A DNA stretch of 64,000 nt from F23-D06 sp963620035 (GTDB lineage: Bacteria; Bacteroidota; Bacteroidia; Bacteroidales; WCHB1-69), in NCBI GenBank assembly GCA_963620035.1, contig CAVEXN010000002.1, positions 57,455 through 121,454 on the forward strand, in the 5' to 3' direction. This document shows, piece by piece, positions 12,355 through 20,992 of this stretch (positions are counted from its first letter, which is position 1; each line of letters begins with the position of its first letter). The notes under the pieces were generated by a model, which worked only from the letters and a program-made list of their open reading frames with translations, made no database searches and was not told the DNA's origin. A program made the position numbers and the translations under genes.

Positions 12355-14445
12355 TTAGCTGTTCTTCTGTTCGGGTTTGAGCCATTGGTCGAGCCAACGG
12401 AAGAACTCGCGCTGCCACAGCATGGAGTTTTGGGGCGTTGACACGAAGTGGCACTCGTCGGGGAAGAATAGGAAACGGCTCGGGATGCCTTTCATCTGCG
12501 CCACGTCAAAGGCTTGCATGCCCTCCGTGTAAGGGATGCGGAAGTCGTTGCCGCCGTGGATGACCAATATGGGCGTGTCCCAGTTGCCGACAAACTTGTG
12601 CGGTGAGAAATCATAACTCTTAGGAGTTGGCGTGTTCCAATAAGGCCCCTCTATGTCGTGGTTTGCGAAGAAGAGCTCTTCGGTGGTGTTGTACCAGCTT
12701 TCGAAGTTGAACATGCCGCAGTGTGCGATGAAAGCTTTGAAACGTTTCTCGTGATGACCGGCAAGCCAATAAACGGAGAATCCGCCGAAACTGGCGCCGA
12801 CACAGCCAAGACGCTCTTTGTCAATGTAAGGTTCCTGCGCTATGGCATCGATGGCGGAAAGGTAGTCTCTCATGCATTGCCCGCCGTAGTCGCCGCTGAT
12901 TTCGTCGTTCCATTCATGCCCGAAGCCCGGCAGACCCCTGCGGTTGGGCGCCACGATGACATAGCCGTGCGCCGCCATCATTTGGAAGTTCCAACGGTAA
13001 GAGTAGAACTGGCTCACGGGCGACTGAGGCCCTCCCTCGCAATAGAGAAGTGCCGGATAGGTTTTGGTGGAGTCGAAGTTCGGCGGAAGGATGACCCAAA
13101 CCAACATCTGCTTGCCGTCGCTGGTCTTTACCCATTTTTTGATGGTCTCGCCCGGGGTGATGCTGTCAAGCACGTCTTTGTTGATGAAACTCAACTGCTT
13201 TACGGATTTGTCTTTTAAGCTTACGGCATAAATCTCGGAAGGACAGGCGTGTGTGGTACGCGTGACGATGAGCCTGTCGCCGCTGACCTGCAGCGTGTTG
13301 TAGTCGTAGTCGCCCTCGGTGATCTGTTCAAACTCCCTCGTGGCAAGGTCAAGCGAGTAGATCTGGTAGGTGCCTTCGATGCAACTGTTGAAAAAGACTT
13401 TGCTGCTGTTGCTGCTCCAGGCAAAGTTGGTGGCGTCCTGGTCGAACCCGGTGCTGTAGTCTTCGGCGGAGTCTGCCAGAAGGTCATAAATCATCAGGCT
13501 GTGCTTCTCCGACTCGAATCCGTCGGTCTTCATGTTCCACCACGCTATTTTCTTGCCGTCGGGTGAGAACACGGGATCCATATCGTAACCCTTGTTGGGT
13601 TCGCTGAGGTTCCGGGTGGTTTTCCTGTCCAGGTCATACAGGTAGATGTCCGTATTTGTGCTTTCGGCAAAAGCCTTGCCTGAGAGTTTCTTGCAGACGT
13701 AAGCCAGTTTTTTGCCGTCAGGACTCCATGTTATTTCTTCGATTCCGCCGAAAGGGGGATTGGGGCAATGGAATTGCTGTCCCTCCAACAGGTCTATGCT
13801 GTTTTCACACGACGGGTAGTCGGCAATGAACAGGTGGCTGTAAGTACCGTCTGCCCAATAGTTCCAATGGCGGTACATCAAGTCATCGTATATCATGGCA
13901 TTGGCTTTGGGCAGGTCGGCGTAGCGCTGCTCGATGGTAGGAGTTAAACGCACGTTCTGCGCATAGCAGATGTGCTTCATGTCAGGGGCATAACTGAAGC
14001 AGTTCACATCTCCTTTGATGCCGGCCAGTCTTTGGGCATTGCTGCCGTCGGGGTTGCATTCCATAATGGAGGTGCCGGCTGTGTCGGTGTAGAGGTAGGC
14101 GATCTTCTTGCCGTCAGGACGCCATATCGGCTGCATTTCGTCGTTGGGCGTCGTGGTGATGCGCACGGGTTCTCCGCCGTCGGCCGGCATGGTATAAAGC
14201 TCGGCATTGCCGGAATTGCTGCGGTAGTCGTAGTATTTTACACTGTATAGGATGGTCTTGCCGTCGGGTGAGACCTGCACGTCTGACAGACGGCCTAAGT
14301 ACCAGAGGATTTTCTCGTCCATCACCCCTTTCGAGAAGTCGGGCTTCTCCCGGTTCTCCTTGGCGATAATGCTGTTGTCTTCTTTCTGTGTGCAGCTGCT
14401 TATTAACATAGTGGTCAAAATTGCTAAAATGAAATATCTCTTCAT
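12355..14445 (-). CDS. S9 family prolyl oligopeptidase-type lipoprotein peptidase
   Basis: This 696-residue serine peptidase is probably anchored in the cell envelope. Residues 1-18 form a lipoprotein signal ending in a lipobox before the Cys of ISSC. The N-terminal two thirds carry WD/TolB-like beta-propeller repeats, several with the (S/R)PDGKKIA pattern. The C-terminal alpha/beta-hydrolase domain shows GASFGG with the nucleophile Ser552, then Asp634 (GGNDFRIP) and His666 (DECHF). This matches acylaminoacyl-peptidase/DPP-like enzymes that remove short peptides from proteins taken as food. Its own promoter lies upstream at 14472-14479. Confidence 0.93.
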   Translation of the reverse strand: MKRYFILAILTTMLISSCTQKEDNSIIAKENREKPDFSKGVMDEKILWYLGRLSDVQVSPDGKTILYSVKYYDYRSNSGNAELYTMPADGGEPVRITTTPNDEMQPIWRPDGKKIAYLYTDTAGTSIMECNPDGSNAQRLAGIKGDVNCFSYAPDMKHICYAQNVRLTPTIEQRYADLPKANAMIYDDLMYRHWNYWADGTYSHLFIADYPSCENSIDLLEGQQFHCPNPPFGGIEEITWSPDGKKLAYVCKKLSGKAFAESTNTDIYLYDLDRKTTRNLSEPNKGYDMDPVFSPDGKKIAWWNMKTDGFESEKHSLMIYDLLADSAEDYSTGFDQDATNFAWSSNSSKVFFNSCIEGTYQIYSLDLATREFEQITEGDYDYNTLQVSGDRLIVTRTTHACPSEIYAVSLKDKSVKQLSFINKDVLDSITPGETIKKWVKTSDGKQMLVWVILPPNFDSTKTYPALLYCEGGPQSPVSQFYSYRWNFQMMAAHGYVIVAPNRRGLPGFGHEWNDEISGDYGGQCMRDYLSAIDAIAQEPYIDKERLGCVGASFGGFSVYWLAGHHEKRFKAFIAHCGMFNFESWYNTTEELFFANHDIEGPYWNTPTPKSYDFSPHKFVGNWDTPILVIHGGNDFRIPYTEGMQAFDVAQMKGIPSRFLFFPDECHFVSTPQNSMLWQREFFRWLDQWLKPEQKNS

Positions 14446-14471
14446 ACTCTTTTTGTTTGTTTTTTAGGCGG

Positions 14472-14479
14472 CAAAGATA
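14472..14479 (-). promoter_or_regulatory. Promoter -7 element for the S9 peptidase gene
   Basis: On the minus strand this reads TATCTTTG, a full match to TAnnTTTG. It lies 27 bp upstream of the peptidase ATG, implying a short leader. Confidence 0.7.
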
Positions 14480-14480
14480 A

Positions 14481-14497
14481 TATTTTTGCTATTTTTG
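14481..14497 (+). promoter_or_regulatory. Two tandem -7 elements for the lipoprotein-purN-guaA operon
   Basis: TATTTTTG occurs at 14481-14488 and again at 14490-14497, 9 bp apart, each matching TAnnTTTG. They are back-to-back with the divergent peptidase promoter. Either could drive the operon; the leader would be about 75 nt. Confidence 0.6.
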
Positions 14498-14576
14498 CGC
14501 TCCCTTGACAAGGCGGTTTTTCGTTTGAGTCGTCAATTGGGCAACAGTCATGCTTGTTTTTGATAATAATCTAAAA

Positions 14577-14969
14577 ATGAAAAAGTTAATATTGTTCACT
14601 ATGTTGTTTCCGCTGCTGTTGTCTGCTTGCGGAAACCAGAAAGCCAAACCCGGGGCGGAAGTTCCGGAGGTGGATCCGCGCATTCAGGAGCAGATGGACA
14701 GACAAGCCAAGGACAGATCCGACTGGGACAACTGGAACAGCCTGTCCGATGAACGCAAGGCGGAACTGCTCGACAGCCAGAAGGCCATCTATGACGATAT
14801 GAAAGCGAAGAAAGCTGACCGTCAGGCGCGTCGCGAAAAGTTCGAGGCGGCTATGGACAATTGGGACAACCTTTCGCTCGATGAACGCAAGGACGCCTTT
14901 GACCTGATTGCAAATCCATCGCCAAAGAAGCAGGTTGCTGCCGAAACTGAGGTCAAAGATAATAAGTAG
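14577..14969 (+). CDS. Small lipoprotein with duplicated W-x-x-L-S-x-x-E-R-K motif
   Basis: This 130-residue predicted lipoprotein starts at the ATG at 14577, which gives a classic signal (MKKLILF, then LLLSACG lipobox with Cys17). The upstream ATG at 14550 would put nine polar residues before the signal and is disfavoured. The mature part is highly charged and helical. It contains two similar units, DNWNSLSDERKAELLD and DNWDNLSLDERKDAFDL, separated by a lysine/arginine-rich helix. The W..LS..ERK pattern recalls DUF3106-type helical repeats, but I do not recognise a named family. It is first in an operon and ends 2 bp before purN. Confidence 0.75.
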   Translation: MKKLILFTMLFPLLLSACGNQKAKPGAEVPEVDPRIQEQMDRQAKDRSDWDNWNSLSDERKAELLDSQKAIYDDMKAKKADRQARREKFEAAMDNWDNLSLDERKDAFDLIANPSPKKQVAAETEVKDNK

Positions 14970-14971
14970 TC

Positions 14972-15538
14972 ATGAAAAGAATAGCGGTTTTTGCCAGCGG
15001 GTTCGGTTCCAATTTCCAAGCCATCATCGAGGCAGTACACAACAAAACACTTGCTGCCGAAATCGCGCTCCTCGTTTCCGACAAGCCCGGCTGTAAGGCT
15101 GTAGAGCGCGCCGAACAGTACACTATCGATACTTTTACGTTTAATGCCAAGGATTATGCCGGCAAGGAGGCTTACGAGACCGCCATCCTGCACCAACTGC
15201 AGGAACGAGCCGTGGAGTATATTGTGCTGGCCGGCTATATGCGCTTTGTCGGCAAGGTGTTGCTGAACGCATATCCCCAACGTATCATTAACCTGCACCC
15301 GGCATTGCTTCCTTCGTTTCCCGGCGCACACGGCATCGCCGATGCCTATAACCACGGCGTCAAGGTGTTCGGCATTACCGTGCATTTTGTTGACGAGGGG
15401 GTTGACACAGGCAAAATCATCGACCAGTTCTCATTCCACGCCGACGGCACCGAGACACTCGATGAGATTGAAGTACACATCCACGAACTGGAACATCGCC
15501 ATTACCCCGAAACGATTAACAAGATCCTCAATTCTTAA
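14972..15538 (+). CDS. purN: Phosphoribosylglycinamide formyltransferase
   Basis: This 188-residue enzyme transfers a formyl group from 10-formyl-THF to GAR, step three of purine synthesis. Key residues match E. coli PurN: Asn107 and His109 in INLHPALLPSFPG, and the catalytic Asp145 in VDEGVDTG. The N-terminal FASGFGSNFQAI phosphate-binding loop is present. It starts 2 bp after the lipoprotein gene and ends 18 bp before guaA, so purine synthesis genes are grouped here. Confidence 0.97.
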   Translation: MKRIAVFASGFGSNFQAIIEAVHNKTLAAEIALLVSDKPGCKAVERAEQYTIDTFTFNAKDYAGKEAYETAILHQLQERAVEYIVLAGYMRFVGKVLLNAYPQRIINLHPALLPSFPGAHGIADAYNHGVKVFGITVHFVDEGVDTGKIIDQFSFHADGTETLDEIEVHIHELEHRHYPETINKILNS

Positions 15539-15556
15539 AAACTACAATAACGATAA

Positions 15557-17161
15557 ATGGAAAAGATTATCATACTTGACTTCGGTTCACAGACTACCCA
15601 GTTGATAGGCCGGCGTGTCCGCGAACTCGATATGTTTTGCGAGATATTGCCGTACAACAAGTTCCCGAAGGATGATAAGGACGTGATCGGTGTCATCCTA
15701 AGCGGCTCGCCTTACAGTGTCTATGACGAGCATGCCTTTCAGGTTGACCTCTCCGGCATCCGCGGCCGTTATCCTGTGCTGGGCATCTGCTACGGCGCCC
15801 AATATATGGCACACACCGGAGGCGGAAAGGTTGAACCGGCCGGTTCCCGCGAGTACGGACGGGCACGACTGCTCTCTTTTGAACACGACAACCCGCTGCT
15901 CAAAGGACTCGACGAACGAACCCAAGTGTGGATGAGCCATGGTGACACCATTACACAACTACCCGCCGGATGCCGCAAAATCGCCTCTACCGACAAGGTG
16001 GAGTTTGCCGCCTACCAGTTCGTGAACGAGAAAACCTGGGGCGTGCAGTTTCATCCCGAAGTGTTCCATACTGAACAGGGCAGCCTCCTGCTGAAGAATT
16101 TTGTGGTGGATGTGTGCGGCGGCAAACAGTCGTGGAGCCCCGCCTCATTTGTGGAGACTACAGTGGCAGAACTCAAGGCCCAACTGGGCAACGACCGCGT
16201 CATCCTGGGGCTCAGCGGCGGAGTGGACTCTTCCGTCTGCGCAGTGCTGCTCAGCCGCGCTATCGGCAAGAACCTGACCTGCATATTCGTGGATCACGGA
16301 CTGCTGCGCAAAAATGAATTCCGCAATGTGATGCACGACTATGAAGGACTTGGTTTGAATGTCATTGGCGTGGATGCCGGCGACAAGTTCTTCAAGGAAC
16401 TGGAGGGTGTGTCAGACCCTGAACGCAAACGCAAAATCATAGGCGCAGGCTTTGTCGATGTATTCAATGCGGAGGCCATGAAGATAACGGATGCCAAGTG
16501 GCTGGCACAGGGCACCATCTATCCCGACAGAATAGAGAGTCTCAGCATTACCGGCATGGTCATCAAGAGCCATCACAATGTGGGCGGACTACCTGAAAAG
16601 ATGCACCTCAAACTGTGCGAGCCGCTGAAATGGCTGTTCAAGGATGAGGTGCGCCGTGTGGGACGGCAACTGGGCATGCCCGAACACCTCATCACCCGCC
16701 ATCCGTTTCCTGGCCCTGGCCTGGCCGTGCGCATACTGGGAGACATTACCCGCGAGAAAGTGCGTGTGCTTCAGGATGCCGATGATATATTCATACAAGG
16801 ACTCCGTGACTGGAAAGTCAGACTCAAAGGCGAAGAGGCCCGTAAGGTGCTCTCTGCCGGCGTTCCGGCAAATATGACCGACGGGGAAATGGAGGTGTCA
16901 CTCTATGACCAGATCTGGCAGGCCGGTGTCATTCTCCTTCCGATACGCAGCGTAGGTGTGATGGGCGATGAACGCACATACGAACAGGCCGTGGCTCTGC
17001 GCGCCGTTACGAGCACCGATGCCATGACCGCCGACTGGGCACACCTGCCTTACGAGTTCCTGGCAAAGGTGTCCAATGATATAATCAATGGTGTCAAAGG
17101 CGTGAACCGCGTCTGCTATGACATATCTTCAAAACCGCCCGCAACGATAGAGTGGGAGTGA
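15557..17161 (+). CDS. guaA: GMP synthase (glutamine-hydrolysing)
   Basis: This 534-residue enzyme converts XMP to GMP using ATP and ammonia from glutamine. The N-terminal class I glutamine amidotransferase domain has Cys78 (LGICYGAQ), with His166 and Glu168 in QFHPEVF. The ATP pyrophosphatase domain has the P-loop SGGVDSS at 220-226. The dimerisation domain with HPFPGPGLAVRILG closes the protein, which ends in the conserved PPATIEWE. It is the third gene of the lipoprotein-purN-guaA operon. Confidence 0.99.
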   Translation: MEKIIILDFGSQTTQLIGRRVRELDMFCEILPYNKFPKDDKDVIGVILSGSPYSVYDEHAFQVDLSGIRGRYPVLGICYGAQYMAHTGGGKVEPAGSREYGRARLLSFEHDNPLLKGLDERTQVWMSHGDTITQLPAGCRKIASTDKVEFAAYQFVNEKTWGVQFHPEVFHTEQGSLLLKNFVVDVCGGKQSWSPASFVETTVAELKAQLGNDRVILGLSGGVDSSVCAVLLSRAIGKNLTCIFVDHGLLRKNEFRNVMHDYEGLGLNVIGVDAGDKFFKELEGVSDPERKRKIIGAGFVDVFNAEAMKITDAKWLAQGTIYPDRIESLSITGMVIKSHHNVGGLPEKMHLKLCEPLKWLFKDEVRRVGRQLGMPEHLITRHPFPGPGLAVRILGDITREKVRVLQDADDIFIQGLRDWKVRLKGEEARKVLSAGVPANMTDGEMEVSLYDQIWQAGVILLPIRSVGVMGDERTYEQAVALRAVTSTDAMTADWAHLPYEFLAKVSNDIINGVKGVNRVCYDISSKPPATIEWE

Positions 17162-17224
17162 CAACGTGTGATTTTGAGGTTTAAAAGGTTTTTTTACAGA
17201 ATAAAATAAATAATCATAAAGAAT

Positions 17225-18634
17225 ATGACAGATTACGATTTGAAGTATAAGATTGCCGACATGAGTTTGGCAGAGTGGGGACGCAAAGACATCGAAGTGT
17301 CCCAAAAGGAGATGCCCGGACTGCTGGCGCTCCGCGATAAATTTGGCGAAAGCAAACCTCTGAAAGGGGTTCGCATTATGGGTTCCCTGCACATGACCGT
17401 GCAGACAGCCGTGCTGATTGAAACGCTTGTGCAACTGGGTGCTGAAGTGAGATGGTGCAGCTGCAATATCTTTTCGACCCAAGACCATGCGGCAGCAGCC
17501 ATCGCCGCCACTGGCGTGCCCGTGTTCGCATGGAAAGGCGAGTCGATGGAAGATTATTGGTGGTGTACCAACCAGGCGCTCTCGTTCCCTGGCGGCAAAG
17601 GCCCGCAACTCATCGTAGATGACGGCGGCGATGCCACCCTGCTGATACATACAGGCTACAAAGCAGAAAACGACCCCTCTATACTCGACAAGGAACCCTC
17701 ATCCCACGAGGAAGGCGTCATCTTCAATACCCTCAAGGAGATACTGAAAGAAGACCCGCAGAAATGGCATAATATGGTGAAAGACATCAAAGGCGTGTCG
17801 GAAGAGACAACCACGGGTGTACACCGGCTCTACCAGATGATGGAACGCGGCGAACTGCTCTTCCCGGCCATCAATGTGAACGACTCCGTCACAAAATCCA
17901 AGTTCGACAACAAGTACGGTTGCCGCGAGTCTCTGGCTGACGGCATCAAACGTGCCACAGACATTATGATTGCCGGCAAGGTGGTCGTGGTGTGCGGATA
18001 CGGCGACGTGGGCAAAGGTTGCGCCCAGTCGATGAGGTCGTACGGAGCACGCGTCATCGTGACGGAAATCGACCCTATCTGCGCACTGCAAGCCGCCATG
18101 GAGGGCTTTGAGGTGAAGACGGTGGACGAAGCACTCGAAGAAGGCAACGTCTATGTTACCTGCACGGGCAACTGCGATGTCATCACCAAGGAGCACCTTA
18201 ACAAGATGAAAGACCAGGCTATCGTCTGCAACATCGGCCATTTCGACAATGAGATCCAGGTGGAGGCTTTCGAACAACAACCGGATGTCCGCAAACGTAA
18301 CATCAAACCGCAGGTGGACGAGTATATTTTCCCCGACGGCCACTCGATCTTCATTTTGGCAGAAGGCCGCCTCGTCAATCTGGGTTGCGCTACAGGACAC
18401 CCCTCTTTCGTGATGAGCAACTCATTCACGAACCAGACTATGGCTCAGATCGACCTTTGGCAGCACAATTACGAAATCGGTGTCTATAACCTGCCTAAAC
18501 ATCTTGACGAAGAGGTGGCCAGACTTCACCTCGGCAAAATAGGTGCCAAACTCACCAAACTGACTCAGAAACAAGCCGACTATATAGGAGTCAAGGTGGA
18601 TGGCCCTTACAAGACAGACTTGTATAGATATTAG
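17225..18634 (+). CDS. ahcY: Adenosylhomocysteinase
   Basis: This 469-residue NAD-dependent enzyme hydrolyses S-adenosylhomocysteine to adenosine and homocysteine, recycling the product of SAM-dependent methylation. Seen in the sequence are HMTVQTAVLIETL near residue 60, the NAD-binding GYGDVGKG with AQSMRSYGA, the GHFDNEI active-site block, and the conserved C-terminus KTDLYRY. Length is normal for the long bacterial form. It lies 63 bp after guaA; it may be read from the same transcript or from its own AT-rich upstream region. Confidence 0.98.
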   Translation: MTDYDLKYKIADMSLAEWGRKDIEVSQKEMPGLLALRDKFGESKPLKGVRIMGSLHMTVQTAVLIETLVQLGAEVRWCSCNIFSTQDHAAAAIAATGVPVFAWKGESMEDYWWCTNQALSFPGGKGPQLIVDDGGDATLLIHTGYKAENDPSILDKEPSSHEEGVIFNTLKEILKEDPQKWHNMVKDIKGVSEETTTGVHRLYQMMERGELLFPAINVNDSVTKSKFDNKYGCRESLADGIKRATDIMIAGKVVVVCGYGDVGKGCAQSMRSYGARVIVTEIDPICALQAAMEGFEVKTVDEALEEGNVYVTCTGNCDVITKEHLNKMKDQAIVCNIGHFDNEIQVEAFEQQPDVRKRNIKPQVDEYIFPDGHSIFILAEGRLVNLGCATGHPSFVMSNSFTNQTMAQIDLWQHNYEIGVYNLPKHLDEEVARLHLGKIGAKLTKLTQKQADYIGVKVDGPYKTDLYRY

Positions 18635-18688
18635 TATCTGATGCGAAAAGTTATCAGGCAACACGACTCGATATACAACGTCAACACA

Positions 18689-18720
18689 AAACCGGGAGTT
18701 GTAAGACTTCCGGTTTCTTT
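18689..18720 (+). terminator. Terminator-like hairpin after ahcY
   Basis: An 11-bp stem AAACCGGGAGT / ACTTCCGGTTT (18689-18699 with 18706-18716, one G:U pair) has a 6-nt loop. Only a weak T run (CTTT) follows, so termination may be partial. Confidence 0.65.
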
Positions 18721-18781
18721 GAATACGGAAATCCCGGCTTTATGCTGATACTGTGCCTGTTGATATGAAAACATAGAAAAG

Positions 18782-19741
18782 ATGAGGGCTGAAGAAGAAC
18801 ATAATGGTCTTGGTGCTCTATTGAAACGATGCTTGCATGCAGCTTTGGTCTTGCTTCTGGCAGGAGGCGGCATAGTATGTATGCCTTCGGCGAAGCTCGT
18901 GTGCCGGAGCGTTGACGCATCGCTAGTTGCGGACTTTCACCCTGATTCTTTGGTGCTGGTTTCAGCATCGTGGCAGATAGACTCACTCGATGGAATGGTG
19001 CTGCGGAGGGTGCGCTTCTCCGGGCAAGAGTATTTCAGCAGCAATCAGTACATTGCCGTTCTCGAGGTCAGTCCGGATTCTGAACTTGCGATGGTGTTGG
19101 CGTGGGAGCCGGTGCGCACGCACACTTCCGTGATGGCACGCAAACACGGCGCATTGGCCGCCGTGAACGGCTCATTCTTTGACATGAAAAAGCATAATCC
19201 GATCTGTCATCTCCGTATTGGCGGCGAGGAAATTGCCGTCAACGAGCCCGGAAAAGATACCTTGAACAGAAAATATTACCAGTATGGCATCATTGTGCTT
19301 GACAGCGGCAAGGTACACATACTGCACGCCGACAGTGCGCGGCTTTGGGAACGGACGCTCACGGCATCCGACATTATGACGGCAGGTCCGCTGCTCATCT
19401 GCCAAGGCAAGCGGCTGCCGATGCGCAACGACCTCTCTTTCGTGTACAGACGGCATAACCGTACGGCACTCGGCATCAGGTCAGATGGCACGTTGCTGTT
19501 GCTGACCGTTGACGGCCGCACCCGCGAGGCCGAGGGTATGTCGCTCGATGAACTGGCGCTGACGTTGCAGTGGCTCGGCTGCTGCGACGCCATCAACCTC
19601 GACGGCGGCGGCTCCACTACAATGTATGTCAAGGACTTTCCGCACAATGGCATAGTCAACCATCCTTCCGACAACGGGCGCTTTGACCATCAAGGCGAAC
19701 GCGGCGTGTCTAATATTTTGATGATAAAAAAGAAAGATTAA
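18782..19741 (+). CDS. Phosphodiester glycosidase (NAGPA/DUF2233) family protein
   Basis: This 319-residue protein is probably exported: a hydrophobic helix at about residues 18-35 follows a charged N-terminus. The C-terminal 200 residues carry the NAGPA domain hallmarks, AAVNGSFFDM near 125, ALGIRSDGTLLLLTVDGRT near 230, and INLDGGGSTTMYV near 280. Family members cleave sugar phosphodiesters, such as uncovering enzyme acting on GlcNAc-phospho-mannose, or act on cell-wall polymers. The substrate here is unknown. It converges on the Rieske-like gene with only 7 bp between them and no visible terminator. Confidence 0.85.
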   Translation: MRAEEEHNGLGALLKRCLHAALVLLLAGGGIVCMPSAKLVCRSVDASLVADFHPDSLVLVSASWQIDSLDGMVLRRVRFSGQEYFSSNQYIAVLEVSPDSELAMVLAWEPVRTHTSVMARKHGALAAVNGSFFDMKKHNPICHLRIGGEEIAVNEPGKDTLNRKYYQYGIIVLDSGKVHILHADSARLWERTLTASDIMTAGPLLICQGKRLPMRNDLSFVYRRHNRTALGIRSDGTLLLLTVDGRTREAEGMSLDELALTLQWLGCCDAINLDGGGSTTMYVKDFPHNGIVNHPSDNGRFDHQGERGVSNILMIKKKD

Positions 19742-19748
19742 AAAAGGC

Positions 19749-20168
19749 TTAACTGTAAACCCGAAGCCGGACCCCGTCATAGCGGGTGTTGTATCGGCGG
19801 CAAGGATAAATGGCCGGTCCACCCAACACGTTACCGTCCAAGATGTTGAAAGTGGAACCGCACAGCGAATCTACCAGCCGTAGCCCGTCGGGGGCCACAT
19901 AGAGCCACGACCCATGTTTGGTCCAGTCGTGTGAGCAGGCACGGTCAAATGCTACAAAGTCCCACTCGCTGAGCCTATAGACGATGATGCCGTTCACCCC
20001 ACCCGTAAAGAATTCGTACCCGCCGTATGTGTTCAGCCTGTAGTACATGGCATCGTTGGGGTATATTGTGAAGTCAACGCTTGTGTTTGGTATGGTGGGG
20101 TGGTTGTAATAGTCGCAACCTGCCAGCAGCGTCAGTATGGAAAACGTTATAATCAGGCTTTTTTTCAT
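19749..20168 (-). CDS. Rieske-like lipoprotein with incomplete cluster site
   Basis: This 139-residue lipoprotein has lipobox LAGC with Cys18. The mature part has a Rieske-type beta layout: FDRACSHD gives one C-x-H pair (Cys78, His80), while the second loop reads LCGSTFNILDGNVLGGPA, so Cys103 is present but the expected histidine of C-x-x-H is missing. A 2Fe-2S cluster of the usual kind is therefore unlikely. Similar degenerate Rieske-fold lipoproteins occur in Bacteroidota. It is the last gene of a three-gene operon with the reductase-like protein and a glycosyltransferase. Confidence 0.7.
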   Translation of the reverse strand: MKKSLIITFSILTLLAGCDYYNHPTIPNTSVDFTIYPNDAMYYRLNTYGGYEFFTGGVNGIIVYRLSEWDFVAFDRACSHDWTKHGSWLYVAPDGLRLVDSLCGSTFNILDGNVLGGPAIYPCRRYNTRYDGVRLRVYS

Positions 20169-20183
20169 GATAAGGACGAGGGG

Positions 20184-20975
20184 CTAATAAATCCAGGGAA
20201 AAATCTTGTAGCGCTTGAGGTCGGTAAACTCGCGCCCGAAAAACTGTGTGTAGCGTTCATATACGGCCTTGGACCTCGGTATGATGTTGGCGCATGTCCA
20301 GAGCAGGAACACCAGCCCGGGCAGCGACCAGGTCAGGATGGCAAAGCCTAGCCACTCTAAGACCTCGCCGAAATAGTTGGCGGAACTGATGCGGTTGAAA
20401 GGCCATCCTTTGGGAATGTAGTAGTTGTTGTCGATGATGTCTTTGCGCAGTCCGCGGATGATGCGGTCAGCGTAAATGTTGACCACCATGCCGAACAGGA
20501 AAATGACCGTGCCGACGATGAATTGCCACGACCAAAGCCACGAGATGTCGTAATAGTGTTCGGGACAAAAGAAGAAAAGCCAGCCGCCTTGCATCAAAGC
20601 GTTGAAAGTGTTGAAGATGAAGCCCGTGATGATGATCGATATCGGCATCTTGCTCTGCCCCTTCATAAGCAGCGGAAACACGAACGACCGCTGGAAATAG
20701 TGGAACTCGAAAAAGAAGAACATGATGAACGTGACGATATTGAAAGGTTTCACCCATTCCACCAACGAGACGACATAGAGCAGAAACATGGCGAAGAACA
20801 CGGGCGACTCCATAATGAACCACCCCAGGTTGCTCCGCACAGAAATGCCCCAACGGTTGTTGAAAGTCATACCGTAGGCTGGGGTGACAAACTGGAGGGT
20901 GACGAATACGCCAATGCCTAAAACGCTCATGATGATGAGCATATAGTTGTACGCAGTGCTGAAGATTTCTAACAT
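20184..20975 (-). CDS. Steroid 5-alpha-reductase/DUF1295-fold membrane protein
   Basis: This 263-residue membrane protein has about six to seven hydrophobic helices. The C-terminal half shows the family pattern: PKGWPFNRISSANYFGEVLEWLGFA, then a P-R-S-K motif and the closing YERYTQFFG..YKIFPWIY, which form the NADPH-binding end of 3-oxo-5-alpha-steroid 4-dehydrogenases. Bacterial relatives may reduce polyprenoid or sterol-like lipids; the substrate cannot be told from sequence. It sits 17 bp after the glycosyltransferase and 15 bp before the Rieske-like lipoprotein. Confidence 0.88.
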   Translation of the reverse strand: MLEIFSTAYNYMLIIMSVLGIGVFVTLQFVTPAYGMTFNNRWGISVRSNLGWFIMESPVFFAMFLLYVVSLVEWVKPFNIVTFIMFFFFEFHYFQRSFVFPLLMKGQSKMPISIIITGFIFNTFNALMQGGWLFFFCPEHYYDISWLWSWQFIVGTVIFLFGMVVNIYADRIIRGLRKDIIDNNYYIPKGWPFNRISSANYFGEVLEWLGFAILTWSLPGLVFLLWTCANIIPRSKAVYERYTQFFGREFTDLKRYKIFPWIY

Positions 20976-20992
20976 AGTTGACCGAGTTTTTT

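Noticed and set aside
17699..18400. 233-codon minus-strand frame antisense to ahcY
   Set aside because: It mirrors the conserved ahcY gene; no plausible protein features.
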